The notes: generated by a model from the sequence alone, not told the origin. A stretch of DNA of 64,000 nt from an uncultured Pelagibacteraceae bacterium (GCA_902588925.1 CACIRB010000003.1:1-64000); one strand, 5' to 3'; positions 40,077 through 50,350 are shown, counted from the stretch's first letter. Translations and numbers: made by a program.

Positions 40077-41105
40077 ATGCCTAATAAAACTTTTTTTTGG
40101 TTTTTTTTACCAACAGGATTAGCAATGGTCCTATTTATTGGGCTTCCCATCATTTCTACAGGAGTTCAATCTTTTTACGCTCAGCATGATCAAGTAGTTA
40201 AAGAGGTCAAAAAATGTGATCCATTTGGTTGTACTGTTTCAATTGTAGTCGACAATGAAGAAACTACAAAAATTAGAGAAGCAAAACCTCTTGGAAAGTT
40301 TAATGGTTTCGGTACGTATGTAGACAGAAACCATTTGGCAACAGAAGAAATAAAAAAATTTTGGAATGAAACGGAAACTTTTGGTGAATTTGTCGATCAA
40401 GTAACAAATCTACCATTTTATAAGGCACTAATATTTACATTAACTTATTGTATATTTGTTACACCAAATGTCTTGTTATTAGGTTTTATTATTGCCTTGA
40501 GTTTAAACGCAATCTCAAGAAAAATTAGAGGTCCTTTAATCTTTGGTACTATTTTACCAATGATTGTAACTCCATTAGTTGGATCTTTAGTATTATTCTG
40601 GATGATAGACTCTCAAGGAATAATTGGAGCCAACATTCAAAATTTGATGAATGATCCATATTTATCTTTAAAATCCTCTAAAACTCTTACTTGGATAACA
40701 ATTATAATATATGGAATTTGGCATCACTCCCCTTTTGCATTCGTAGTTTTCTATGCTGCACTTCAAACAGTACCTCAGGAACCTATTGAAGCTGCAATTA
40801 TTGATGGTGCTTCAAGATTTCAGAGAATAAAACATATTGTACTACCTCATATTTACCCGGTGGTAACATTTGTTGCATTAATATCATTGATGGACAATTT
40901 TAGAGTTTTTGAACCGATTATAGGTTTTAGTGCCGAGGGTAGTGCGCAATCTCTTTCATGGTTAATTTACGATAACCTAGTAAATGAAGAAGTAATTTTG
41001 TTTGGTTCGGCTGCAGCAACATCGATGATGACAATCATTGGGATAGCTATTTTGCTTGCACCTGTATTAGTTAGAACATGGAAAGAATTTAAAACTGCGA
41101 GATAA
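40077..41105 (+). CDS. Sugar-type ABC transporter permease (MalF-like)
   Basis: EAAIIDGASRFQRIKHIVLPHIYPVV EAA motif; extra periplasmic segment after TM1. Confidence 0.88.
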   Translation: MPNKTFFWFFLPTGLAMVLFIGLPIISTGVQSFYAQHDQVVKEVKKCDPFGCTVSIVVDNEETTKIREAKPLGKFNGFGTYVDRNHLATEEIKKFWNETETFGEFVDQVTNLPFYKALIFTLTYCIFVTPNVLLLGFIIALSLNAISRKIRGPLIFGTILPMIVTPLVGSLVLFWMIDSQGIIGANIQNLMNDPYLSLKSSKTLTWITIIIYGIWHHSPFAFVVFYAALQTVPQEPIEAAIIDGASRFQRIKHIVLPHIYPVVTFVALISLMDNFRVFEPIIGFSAEGSAQSLSWLIYDNLVNEEVILFGSAAATSMMTIIGIAILLAPVLVRTWKEFKTAR

Positions 41106-41107
41106 GT

Positions 41108-41989
41108 ATGGATTATGGGTTAGATAAAAAAACAAATACTTTAAAAACATTTAATACCATATTTATTATTTCTTGGTTGTTAGTTGCATGTTTTCCATTC
41201 ATCTGGACTTTTTGGGGATCATTTAAAGTAAGAGCAGATTTTTTTTCAAGATCAGATTGGTGGTATGCAATTTCAGCTTTCAATACATTAATTGAAACTG
41301 GTGAAAAGTTTACGACAAATGCTTATCATGAAGCTTGGTTTGAAGGAGAATTTTGGAAAGCATCAAAGAATACCATAATCGTTACTGTATTTGTCGTTAG
41401 TATTTCATTGTTTTTAGGAACTTTAGGAGCATACGCTCTTTCAAGATCAACTGAGAAATATGCATTTTGGATTTTAATGGCAGCTTTAATCTTTAGAGCT
41501 ATGCCACATATAACTTTAGTATCAGGTTATCTATTTCCTTTTTTTGAATTACAAATATGGGGAATACTTCCAACAACTATTGTTGTTTTGGTTGCTATTA
41601 ATCAACCGTTTACATTATGGTTGCTATATTCATTTTTTAAAACAATACCAAAAGAACTTGATGAAAGTGCGTTGATTGATGGATGTTCATATTTTCAAGC
41701 ATTTAGACATATCATAATGCCAGTCATGTGGCCCGGGGTTATTACTGCTGGATTATTTAGTTTAATGCTTGCTTACAATGATTTCACTGTAACGGCTTTG
41801 CTTCTTAATCAAGAAAATCATACAATGGTTCCAAAGATACAAAGTTATTTAGGAACTAACCAACACGAAGGTAATCTAATGTGGGCAGTATCTGCTGTAG
41901 TGTCTGCAACAGCTCCATTGTTTATGCTAGTAATGTTCTTCCAGAGACAAGTCATCAGTGGTTTAACTACTGGGGCTGTAAAAGGTTGA
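41108..41989 (+). CDS. Sugar-type ABC transporter permease (MalG-like)
   Basis: ESALIDGCSYFQAFRHIIMPVMWPGVI EAA motif. Confidence 0.9.
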   Translation: MDYGLDKKTNTLKTFNTIFIISWLLVACFPFIWTFWGSFKVRADFFSRSDWWYAISAFNTLIETGEKFTTNAYHEAWFEGEFWKASKNTIIVTVFVVSISLFLGTLGAYALSRSTEKYAFWILMAALIFRAMPHITLVSGYLFPFFELQIWGILPTTIVVLVAINQPFTLWLLYSFFKTIPKELDESALIDGCSYFQAFRHIIMPVMWPGVITAGLFSLMLAYNDFTVTALLLNQENHTMVPKIQSYLGTNQHEGNLMWAVSAVVSATAPLFMLVMFFQRQVISGLTTGAVKG

Positions 41990-42651
41990 AAAAATATTAC
42001 AAAGCTTTGTTATTCGGTTCTATTGGAACACTTGTTGAAACTTCTGAAATTCAGAGAAAGTCTTTTAATCAGGCTTTTAAAAATAAAGGTTTGAATTGGT
42101 ATTGGACTAAGGAGGAATATATCAAACTACTAAACAAATCAGGTGGCAGCGATAGAATAAAAGAATACGCAAAGAAAAAAAATACGAAAGTTAATGCGAA
42201 GCAATTAAGAGATTTAAAAACTAAACTGTTCAATAATTACTTGAAGAAAAATCATTTAAAATTAAGACCAGGTGTTAAAAGTATAATTAATCTCTGTAAT
42301 AAAGAAAAAATTAGATTAGCTTTTGTAACCTCTACCTCAAAAAATAATATTAATTCTATTCTTTTCTCATTAAGAAAATCAATTAATCGAAAAAATTTTA
42401 GTTTTATTGGAAATTCAAATTTAATTAAAAATTTAAAACCAAATCCAGATATATATCTTCTTGCATTAAAAAAACTTAAATTAAAATCTACAGAATGTTT
42501 AGCTATTGAAGATTCTCAAGAAAGTTTAAACTCTGCAGTTAATGCTAAAATTAAATGCATAATTTTTCCAGGAAAGTTTCATCTAAATAAAAATTTTAAG
42601 AACGCTTATAAAAAAATAAGTAAATTAAATAAAAATATCATTCTGAAATAA
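41986..42651 (+). CDS. HAD-superfamily hydrolase (beta-phosphoglucomutase/CbbY-like)
   Basis: TTG start overlapping permease TGA; KKYYKALLFGSIGTLVETSEIQRKSFNQAF, RPGVKSIINLCNKEKIRLAFVTST, LAIEDSQESLNSAVNA. Confidence 0.75.
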   Translation: MKKYYKALLFGSIGTLVETSEIQRKSFNQAFKNKGLNWYWTKEEYIKLLNKSGGSDRIKEYAKKKNTKVNAKQLRDLKTKLFNNYLKKNHLKLRPGVKSIINLCNKEKIRLAFVTSTSKNNINSILFSLRKSINRKNFSFIGNSNLIKNLKPNPDIYLLALKKLKLKSTECLAIEDSQESLNSAVNAKIKCIIFPGKFHLNKNFKNAYKKISKLNKNIILK

Positions 42652-43393
42652 AATCATTTACTAGATTATTAAATCTATCTGGTTCTTCTAAGTGAACATT
42701 ATGACTACAATTTTTAAATATTTCTAAACGACTATTCTTAATATTTTTATTTAACGTATCCACTTGTTCAAAATTATATGAGATATCTTTATCACCCCAT
42801 ATAATTAAGGTTTCATTTTTAATGTTTTTTAAATTTTCTATACCCCTCCAATTTTTCATTGCTATTAGAGCATTATCAGCAGTTTCTAATGAAACATTTT
42901 TAACTGCATTGGCACACAAAAAATAATTTTTATCCTTATCTCCCTTTACAAACCATTTAGGAGGAACTCTTGCAAATGATGCCTCTGCACCTTCTTTTTT
43001 AAGTTTTTCTCTTGTTTCATCCATAGTTTCAAATCTACCAGGGATATCTCCTATAGATCCTGTTGCAAAACAGATTAATTTGTTAACTCTATCATCAACA
43101 ATTTTTGTGATTTCTTGAACAATCATTCCACCCATTGAATGTCCAATTAAATTAAATTTTTCGATGTTTTTTTCATCTAGTATTTCAATTATTATTTTTG
43201 CCATCGCATTAATAGAATTTAATGATTGAGCATTATAACTTTCACCAAAACCAGGAAGTGCTGGAGCAATAACTCTATGATTTTTAGAAAAATAATCTTT
43301 TTGAAAGCACCACATATCTGAGGAGCCTAAATACCCATGCACTAAAACAAATGGAAAACCTTCACCTTTATCATCTACAAAAATATTACTCAT
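42638..43393 (-). CDS. Alpha/beta hydrolase
   Basis: FVLVHGYLGSSDMWCFQ; FNLIGHSMGGMIVQEI; catalytic NCSHNVHLEEPDRF. Confidence 0.88.
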   Translation of the reverse strand: MSNIFVDDKGEGFPFVLVHGYLGSSDMWCFQKDYFSKNHRVIAPALPGFGESYNAQSLNSINAMAKIIIEILDEKNIEKFNLIGHSMGGMIVQEITKIVDDRVNKLICFATGSIGDIPGRFETMDETREKLKKEGAEASFARVPPKWFVKGDKDKNYFLCANAVKNVSLETADNALIAMKNWRGIENLKNIKNETLIIWGDKDISYNFEQVDTLNKNIKNSRLEIFKNCSHNVHLEEPDRFNNLVNDFISE

Positions 43394-44007
43394 AAAAGCT
43401 TAATTATCATTTCCTTTAGAATAAACAAAACTAAAAAACTCATAAAAGCAATTATAAAAATATTTATTATCTGCCAAATTTTTTTATCATTAGCATATTT
43501 AGAAAGATAATTTGATAAATATCCTAGTGTAAAAAAAAATAAAAAAGAAGCTAAAGAAGCTCCTATTCCAAATGCAAGTTTTTGATTAAATAAGTAATTC
43601 TTAGAAAAGTTTCCAAGAATAAAAACTGTATCAGAGTAAACATGTGGATTTAAATATGTGAACCCTAATGTTTTTAAGAAAATATTTAACTTTGATATCG
43701 CACTAACATTACTTTGAAAATTAACTTCTTTATAATGAGTTTTAATTTTTGAATAAATAAAATGAATTAAAAAAACTACTAAAAGAAGGTTTAAAATAAA
43801 TTCTATTATTGGGTTAAAAAATTGATTAAAAAAATGAAATAAAAAAATTCCAAAAAAAATTAATATTAAATCAGAAATAGAGCAAACTAAACAAACTAAA
43901 AATACATACTGCTTTTTTAAACCTTGTTCAATTACAAAAATATTTTGAGCACCAATTGCTAAAATTAAGCTTAGGCCAGTAATAAAACCTAACAGTGCGT
44001 ATTCCAT
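43390..44007 (-). CDS. LysE-family amino acid exporter
   Basis: MEYALLGFITGLSLILAIGAQNIFVIEQGLKKQYVF; start set at internal Met to avoid overlap. Confidence 0.82.
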   Translation of the reverse strand: MEYALLGFITGLSLILAIGAQNIFVIEQGLKKQYVFLVCLVCSISDLILIFFGIFLFHFFNQFFNPIIEFILNLLLVVFLIHFIYSKIKTHYKEVNFQSNVSAISKLNIFLKTLGFTYLNPHVYSDTVFILGNFSKNYLFNQKLAFGIGASLASFLFFFTLGYLSNYLSKYANDKKIWQIINIFIIAFMSFLVLFILKEMIIKLL

Positions 44008-44014
44008 TGAATTC

Positions 44015-45526
44015 TTAAACTCTTTTTCTACCCTGAACAACTCTATCAAGAATAAGAGCTACAAATAATATCGCAACACCTGCTAAAATACCTTGTCCTA
44101 CATTAGCGTATTGAAGTGCTTCTAATACATCTTGACCTAAACCTTTGGCCCCAATTAATGAAGCAACAACTACCATTGCTAAACTTAACATTACTGTTTG
44201 GTTAACACCTGCTAATATAGATGGAGTCGCTAACGGTAGGTCTACTTTTCTAAGCAAATACCATTTAGATGCACCATATGCAATTGCAGCTTCTCTGATT
44301 GTTTCAGGCACTCCTCTTAAACCAAGAACAGTTAATCTAACTACAGGTGTTCCGCCAAAAATCATTGTAATAATTACTGCTGCAACTTTTCCGGTACCAA
44401 AAAATGCTATAACGGGAATCATGAATACGAAAGCAGGCATTGTTTGCATGAAATCCATAATCGGTCTAATCATTGAATAAAATCTTTGCCGCCTTGCACA
44501 AAAAATTCCAAGTGGAATACCAATTACAATACTTAATACCGCTGCCGTTCCTAAAAGAGCTAATGTAGTCATAGCTTTAACCCAGAAACCTAAAAATCCC
44601 ATGTAACACAAAAATCCTGCTGAATAAATTGCAGCCCTAGGTCCTGCCGCTAATCCAGTAAGGGTTACAATGGTTGTAATAATTACTATCCATGGAGTTT
44701 TAACAAATAGTAACTCTAAGAAATCTAGTACTGATCTAATACCAATTGTGATTGCTGTAAATAACGCATCTCCTTTTAATACCGCATAATCGAAGATCGT
44801 TTCCACCCATTTTATTGACGTTAATCTGATATCTGGATGAGTTGGGAAGTCATCCATTAATGTAATTACACCTGGAAAACTATAATGTACCACAGAAAAA
44901 AACATAATAACTGCAGCAAATATTGTGCTGGAAACAAAGTTCTTAACTTGCATTCCAGGTTTTAAAGTTTTATCTGATAACCATTCTGAATATCTTTTTT
45001 CTAATATTGAATTAGCCAGTATTCCTTGAACAATTTTACTGGCAATTAATAATCCAATACCAAAAATTGTAATCCAAATAGCTGATGCTTCAATTCTTGC
45101 TACTTCATCTATGTAGCCTTGCATTGCATCTTCTAGTGATTTGATATTTCTTTTATAAACGTCAACTTTATCTGGATTATTTGTTATGGCTGCCTCTAAC
45201 TGTTTGTTTCTAAAAGCTATTGTTGATTCAACCTGTTTTATTTTTTCTACAGCTTCTTTAGTAATATTACCAAATAAACCTCTAATAATTTGAACAACAG
45301 AAAAAGTTTCAATAATTAAAAAAGCTAGAGCCCAATTCCAAATATTTCTCATTCCAAACCAAATTGGTCCTAGAATTCCAGCATATAAATTAAATGAAAA
45401 TGAAAAAGAAGGTTTACTTCCAATTTTTTGAAATTCTTTAATATAATATTTAGGATTAGATTTTACAAAATCTGTAATTAATTCTGATCTAGTTGGATTA
45501 TATATTTGTTTATTCTCCATCTCCAC
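44015..45526 (-). CDS. Glycine betaine/proline-type ABC transporter permease (ProW-like) with N-terminal extension
   Basis: C-term MDFMQTMPAFVFMIPVIAFFGTGKVAAVIITMIFGGTPVVRLT; EAAIAYGASKWYLLRKVDLPLATPSI. Confidence 0.92.
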   Translation of the reverse strand: MEMENKQIYNPTRSELITDFVKSNPKYYIKEFQKIGSKPSFSFSFNLYAGILGPIWFGMRNIWNWALAFLIIETFSVVQIIRGLFGNITKEAVEKIKQVESTIAFRNKQLEAAITNNPDKVDVYKRNIKSLEDAMQGYIDEVARIEASAIWITIFGIGLLIASKIVQGILANSILEKRYSEWLSDKTLKPGMQVKNFVSSTIFAAVIMFFSVVHYSFPGVITLMDDFPTHPDIRLTSIKWVETIFDYAVLKGDALFTAITIGIRSVLDFLELLFVKTPWIVIITTIVTLTGLAAGPRAAIYSAGFLCYMGFLGFWVKAMTTLALLGTAAVLSIVIGIPLGIFCARRQRFYSMIRPIMDFMQTMPAFVFMIPVIAFFGTGKVAAVIITMIFGGTPVVRLTVLGLRGVPETIREAAIAYGASKWYLLRKVDLPLATPSILAGVNQTVMLSLAMVVVASLIGAKGLGQDVLEALQYANVGQGILAGVAILFVALILDRVVQGRKRV

Positions 45527-46571
45527 CCTCTATAACTGCTTTTAAAAGATCTGATTGCATTAACACACCAATATTATTTTGATTATTATCTTTAACAATT
45601 AATGGTCCTTCGCTAGATTTTGATAATTCAATTAACTTACTTAATAATTCATTTTCTCCTACACTTTGATTATTTTCATCTAATTTTCCGTTAGCACTTT
45701 CGTAATTTTCTATCGATTGCATGATAGTTTTGGCTTGAACAACTTTTAGTCTTGAAATTCCTTTTACAAAATCAGCAACATATTCATCTGCAGGACTTAC
45801 AACTATTTCCTCAGGTGTACCTATTTGAATAACTTTTCCATCTCTCATAATTGCAATTCTGTGTCCTACTCTTACTGCCTCATCTAAATCATGAGTAATA
45901 AATACTGTAGTTTTTTTCATTTGTTTTGAAAGTTTAATGAACTCAGCCTGAAGCTGTCTTCTAATCAATGGATCTAATGCGCTAAATGGCTCATCCATTA
46001 AAAGAAATTCAGGATCAGCTGCTAGCGCTCTAGCAAGACCTACCCTTTGTTGCATTCCTCCAGATAATTCATGGGCAAACTTATTACCCCAACCTTGTAA
46101 TTCTACAATTTCTAAAATTTTATTTGCAGCATCCAATCTATCATTTTTACTTACACCTCTTATCTCAAGCGGCATTGCAATGTTATCAACAACAGATCTA
46201 TGAGGCATAAGCGCAAAGTTTTGAAAAACCATTCCTATTTTTTTGTTTCTTAATTCTTGAAGGTTTTCTCTATCTAGGGCCATTACATCCTGACCATTAA
46301 TTAAAATTTTGCCTGATGTTGGTTCTAAAAGTCTATTAATATGCCTTACTAATGTAGACTTTCCGCTTCCAGAAAGCCCCATAACACAGAATATTTCTCC
46401 TTGTTTAACGTCAAAAGAAACATCTGAAACACCAATAACTGAGTTGTAATTTTCTAAAGCTTCTGTTTTTGAAATTTTTTTATTTTGGATTGCATCCAAT
46501 GCTTCTTTGGAATTATTTCCAAATACTTTCCAAACATTTTGAATTTGTATTGCTGAACTCGATGAATCCAT
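45510..46571 (-). CDS. Glycine betaine/proline-type ABC transporter ATP-binding protein (ProV-like, CBS remnant)
   Basis: MGLSGSGKSTLVRHINRLLEPTSG; LSGGMQQRVGLARALAADPEFLLMDEPFSALDPLIR. Confidence 0.94.
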   Translation of the reverse strand: MDSSSSAIQIQNVWKVFGNNSKEALDAIQNKKISKTEALENYNSVIGVSDVSFDVKQGEIFCVMGLSGSGKSTLVRHINRLLEPTSGKILINGQDVMALDRENLQELRNKKIGMVFQNFALMPHRSVVDNIAMPLEIRGVSKNDRLDAANKILEIVELQGWGNKFAHELSGGMQQRVGLARALAADPEFLLMDEPFSALDPLIRRQLQAEFIKLSKQMKKTTVFITHDLDEAVRVGHRIAIMRDGKVIQIGTPEEIVVSPADEYVADFVKGISRLKVVQAKTIMQSIENYESANGKLDENNQSVGENELLSKLIELSKSSEGPLIVKDNNQNNIGVLMQSDLLKAVIEGGDGE

Positions 46572-46594
46572 TTTTGTCTTTTATTATAGGAAAA

Positions 46595-46625
46595 TATACT
46601 CGGCAATCTTAAATTGCCGAGTATA
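46595..46625 (-). promoter_or_regulatory. Hairpin between proX-type SBP and proV
   Basis: TATACTCGGCAAT-5nt-ATTGCCGAGTATA, 13-bp stem. Confidence 0.7.
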
Positions 46626-46639
46626 AATTTTGATTTAGG

Positions 46640-47602
46640 TTATAGTCCTAACCAACCGTCTACAGTTGATTTGTTTGCTTCCATCCAAGCTCTTGCTACA
46701 TCAGCTGGATCTTTTTTCTCAACTGAAACTGCATAAGCCATTGCAGAAACATCATCAGCTGTTAATTGAAAATTCTTGAAGAATTCTACAATTGCTGGTG
46801 ATTGACTTTCTAAAGAGGTAGCCCAACCGATTTGGATTTGCTTAAGAGCATCTTTTGATGCAACATAAGATTTCTTGTACCAGTCAGCATCTGCTTTAGG
46901 TTGAATCATTTTATATTTTGCAGGATCATATTTTGGTTCTGTTAACATCACTACGTCAGCCATTCCCCAAATTGCATGAGGTTTGTAACAATAGAATGCA
47001 TAACCTTCACCTTTTTTGATTGAGTCTAGTACTCTAGCATTTTTAACTGCTTCAGCAGCTCTAACTGCTTCGATACCAGCATCATATAAACCATAGTCTC
47101 TTAATTTAACTTGGTTAACATTTGCAGAAGCCCAACCATCAGCACCAATCCAAAACTCACCTTTACCATTTCCATCGCTGTCCATTGCTTTAACAACTTC
47201 TGGTCTAGCTAAGTCTTCAATTGCTGTGATATTCATTTTTTTAGCAAATTGTTGAGAAACACAGTAACCTTGGTTTCCTTCATATGGTTTGCTACTTAAT
47301 TTTAAAGTTCCTTTTGGAACTAAATCATTAGTGTAAGCTTCTTGGTTTGGTAACCAAATATCAGGGTGAACATCAATTTCACCTTTTCCTCTATCAATTG
47401 CTGCATAAATTGCAGTATTGTTTCCAGGAACTAGTTCAGCTTCACCACCCATTTTATCTGTGACTACTGCAGCAAGTAAATTTGCTATAGCAGTTGCACC
47501 TGTCCAACCTGGATCCCCGATTTTAACTTTTTCTGCATTTGCAGAGAAGATTGCTAAAATTGAAATTAATCCAGCTACAAGTGTAGTTTTAATCATTTTC
47601 AT
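46640..47602 (-). CDS. Glycine betaine/proline-type substrate-binding protein (ProX/OpuAC family)
   Basis: KVKIGDPGWTGATAIANLLAAVV; IDVHPDIWLPNQ; YCYKPHAIWGMADVVMLTEP. Confidence 0.9.
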   Translation of the reverse strand: MKMIKTTLVAGLISILAIFSANAEKVKIGDPGWTGATAIANLLAAVVTDKMGGEAELVPGNNTAIYAAIDRGKGEIDVHPDIWLPNQEAYTNDLVPKGTLKLSSKPYEGNQGYCVSQQFAKKMNITAIEDLARPEVVKAMDSDGNGKGEFWIGADGWASANVNQVKLRDYGLYDAGIEAVRAAEAVKNARVLDSIKKGEGYAFYCYKPHAIWGMADVVMLTEPKYDPAKYKMIQPKADADWYKKSYVASKDALKQIQIGWATSLESQSPAIVEFFKNFQLTADDVSAMAYAVSVEKKDPADVARAWMEANKSTVDGWLGL

Positions 47603-47710
47603 AATTTCTCCTTAATTATTTAAAATTAAAGTCTAACGTGGATTTAGAACGGGAGTCAAAGAAAATAGATATGCTATTATTGCAATATAGATTAGAACAA
47701 TTATAAGAAA

Positions 47711-48121
47711 TTAGTCTGGATTTGAGGTAAGTGTCTTGATTTCTAAAATGTTCTCGTTAGGGTCTTTAACAAAAAAAGTCTCTTGCTCGTATTTTGTTCC
47801 TTTAAATCTTAAATAAGGCTCATCGTAATATTTTGTTCCACTGTCTTTTAATCTTTGTTTAAGAGCATCAAAATCTTTTCTCGACAAGTGAACTCCAAAA
47901 TGAGGAACTGATACATTACCCATGTCAACGTCATGTCTTTCATTATCCAATTTATGTTCACTCTTATGAAGAGTAAGTTCATTTCCCCAGAAATCTACGT
48001 CTGCCCATTCTTGAGCTGAATTATCAAGTCTGCATCCTAAAGTTTCGCTATAAAACTTTTTCGCAACCTCAAGATCACCACATGGGATTGCTAAATGAAA
48101 ACAATTAGTATTCTTATACAT
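47711..48121 (-). CDS. VOC (glyoxalase/bleomycin resistance) family protein
   Basis: FHLAIPCGDLEVAKKFYSETLGCRL; FFVKDPNENILEIK. Confidence 0.9.
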   Translation of the reverse strand: MYKNTNCFHLAIPCGDLEVAKKFYSETLGCRLDNSAQEWADVDFWGNELTLHKSEHKLDNERHDVDMGNVSVPHFGVHLSRKDFDALKQRLKDSGTKYYDEPYLRFKGTKYEQETFFVKDPNENILEIKTLTSNPD

Positions 48122-48201
48122 ATAAACCTCTTTTAATTGAGCAATTAACTACTATATAAGGCATATAATTTTTTAATCAACACCAGCTAAATTAAATAAA
48201 A

Positions 48202-48786
48202 ATGAGTGATTTTTTACAATCCATAATTGATAGAGACCCTGCAGCAAGGTCTAAGTTAAGTTTAATTTTAACTTATCCAGGTGTCAAAGCAGTATTCTTC
48301 CATAGAGTGGCTAACTTTTTTAGCACTGCTAAGTTTCATTTAATTGCAAGAATCATATCTCAATTATCGAGGTTCTTAACTGGAATTGAAATACATCCAA
48401 ATGCAAAAATTGGAAAAAATTTATTTATTGATCACGGTATGGGGGTTGTTATTGGAGAAACATCTGAAATTGGTGATAACGTAACTATTTATCATATGGT
48501 AACTTTAGGTGGAATTGCTCCAAGTATTAATTCAAATGATCAACGAAATTTAAAAAGACACCCGACTATAAAAGAAGATGTTGTAATTGGTTCAGGTGCA
48601 CAAGTTTTAGGACCAGTAGTTGTTGGTAGAGGTGCAAGAATTGGAGCAAACGCAGTTATTACTAAAGATGTTGAAGAAAATTCTGTGATGGTTGGAATTC
48701 CAGCAAGAAGTGTTGGAATAGCTGATAGTGAATTTAAACCTTACGGAATTACTCCTGATAGTGATAAAAAATCAGATAATGAATAA
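48202..48786 (+). CDS. cysE: Serine O-acetyltransferase
   Basis: [41 protein letters not shown] left-handed beta-helix hexapeptides. Confidence 0.93.
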   Translation: MSDFLQSIIDRDPAARSKLSLILTYPGVKAVFFHRVANFFSTAKFHLIARIISQLSRFLTGIEIHPNAKIGKNLFIDHGMGVVIGETSEIGDNVTIYHMVTLGGIAPSINSNDQRNLKRHPTIKEDVVIGSGAQVLGPVVVGRGARIGANAVITKDVEENSVMVGIPARSVGIADSEFKPYGITPDSDKKSDNE

Positions 48787-49780
48787 TACACAAAACGATT
48801 TTATTTCTGGGATTGGAAATACTCCTCTAATTAAATTAAGAGCAGCATCCGAAATTACTGGTTGTAATATTTATGGTAAAGCTGAATTTTTAAATCCAGG
48901 TGGATCTGTAAAAGATAGAGCTGCACTTGCATTAATTAAAGATGCACAAGAAAAAAAGCTGATCTCTAAAGGAGGAACTGTTGTTGAAGGTACAGCTGGT
49001 AATACTGGAATTGGTTTGGGTCTTTTAGGAAATTCTTTAGGTTACAAAACTATAATTGTCATGAACGATAATCAAACTCAGGAGAAAAAAGATTTACTTA
49101 GAAATCTTGGAGCTGAACTAAGACTAGTTCCACCTAAGCCTTATAAAGATGACAATAATTTTGTTAAAGTTGCTGCAAGACTAGCGGATGAGTTAAGACC
49201 AACAAATAATAACGGTGTAATTTGGGCTAACCAGTTTGATAATAAAGCAAATGCTAAAGGTCATTATGAAGGGACAGGACAAGAAATTTGGGAACAAACT
49301 GAAGGTAAAATAGACGGTTTTGTCTGCTCTTCTGGAACTGGAGGAACTATTTCTGGTGTAAGTAATGCTCTTAAAGAAAAGAACAAAGATATAAAAATTT
49401 ATTTATCAGATCCAAAGGGTTCTGCGCTATACAATTATATAAAGAATGGTGAACTTAAGTCAGAGGGTGGTTCAATTACTGAAGGGATTGGCTCAAGTAG
49501 AGTAACAGCTAATTTTGGTGAAGCTAAAATTGATGACGCATATTCAATTGATGACCATGAAGCTCTGCCTATTCTTTATGATTTAATTCAAAACGAGGGA
49601 TTAAGTTTAGGAACTAGTTGTGGAATAAATATTGCAGGAGCAATTAGAATGGGAAAAGAATTAGGGCCAGGAAAAACTATTGTAACTATTCTTTGTGATA
49701 GAAGTGACAAATACGCGACCAAAATGTTTAATAAAAAATTTTTAGAAGAAAAAGGTTTGCCGATACCTAATTGGTTTTAA
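48779..49780 (+). CDS. cysK: Cysteine synthase A family (PLP)
   Basis: [32 protein letters not shown]-Lys; [10 protein letters not shown]; start ATG overlaps cysE. Confidence 0.93.
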   Translation: MNNTQNDFISGIGNTPLIKLRAASEITGCNIYGKAEFLNPGGSVKDRAALALIKDAQEKKLISKGGTVVEGTAGNTGIGLGLLGNSLGYKTIIVMNDNQTQEKKDLLRNLGAELRLVPPKPYKDDNNFVKVAARLADELRPTNNNGVIWANQFDNKANAKGHYEGTGQEIWEQTEGKIDGFVCSSGTGGTISGVSNALKEKNKDIKIYLSDPKGSALYNYIKNGELKSEGGSITEGIGSSRVTANFGEAKIDDAYSIDDHEALPILYDLIQNEGLSLGTSCGINIAGAIRMGKELGPGKTIVTILCDRSDKYATKMFNKKFLEEKGLPIPNWF

Positions 49781-50193
49781 ATATAAATTTTATCAGCTAA
49801 TCCGTAAGTAAGAATAGCACTTAAAATTGTAAGTACTCCAGCAGCTATTACACCTTCACTGTTAGTCTTTTCAGTGTGTCCAAGTTTATTTATGTAAATG
49901 GTATAAATACCAAATATAAAGTACATTAAATTTTGAACAAATACTAAATTAAAGAATGCCCAAGTTCCATTTACTCCACCGTCCCTAACGAACATAATAT
50001 AAAGAGCCATTAAGAAAGACCCAACAAAAGGAGCTCCAAAAAATCTTGTAATCACAGCTGCCGAATGATCGATGTTATATTGATCCATAAAACTCTTTGT
50101 TCCAACTATAGCTCTAAAAGCATAAACAGCGTAAACAAGGAAATGAACAATAAAAATTATTAGATAAATAATTCCATTAAATTTTTCGATCAT
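49777..50193 (-). CDS. Conserved membrane protein of unknown function
   Basis: 138 aa, four predicted TMs. Confidence 0.6.
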   Translation of the reverse strand: MIEKFNGIIYLIIFIVHFLVYAVYAFRAIVGTKSFMDQYNIDHSAAVITRFFGAPFVGSFLMALYIMFVRDGGVNGTWAFFNLVFVQNLMYFIFGIYTIYINKLGHTEKTNSEGVIAAGVLTILSAILTYGLADKIYI

Positions 50194-50350
50194 AATTATT
50201 TATTATCAAATATTTACGTTAAATAAAACAGCATAATCAAGATTTTTTACCCTCTAAAATTGCATAACTGTCGCGCGCTATAAACACAAGAGACTCCTAA
50301 ACAATTATGAGAGAATGTTAGATAAATTAAGTTAATTTATAGGAGTAATA

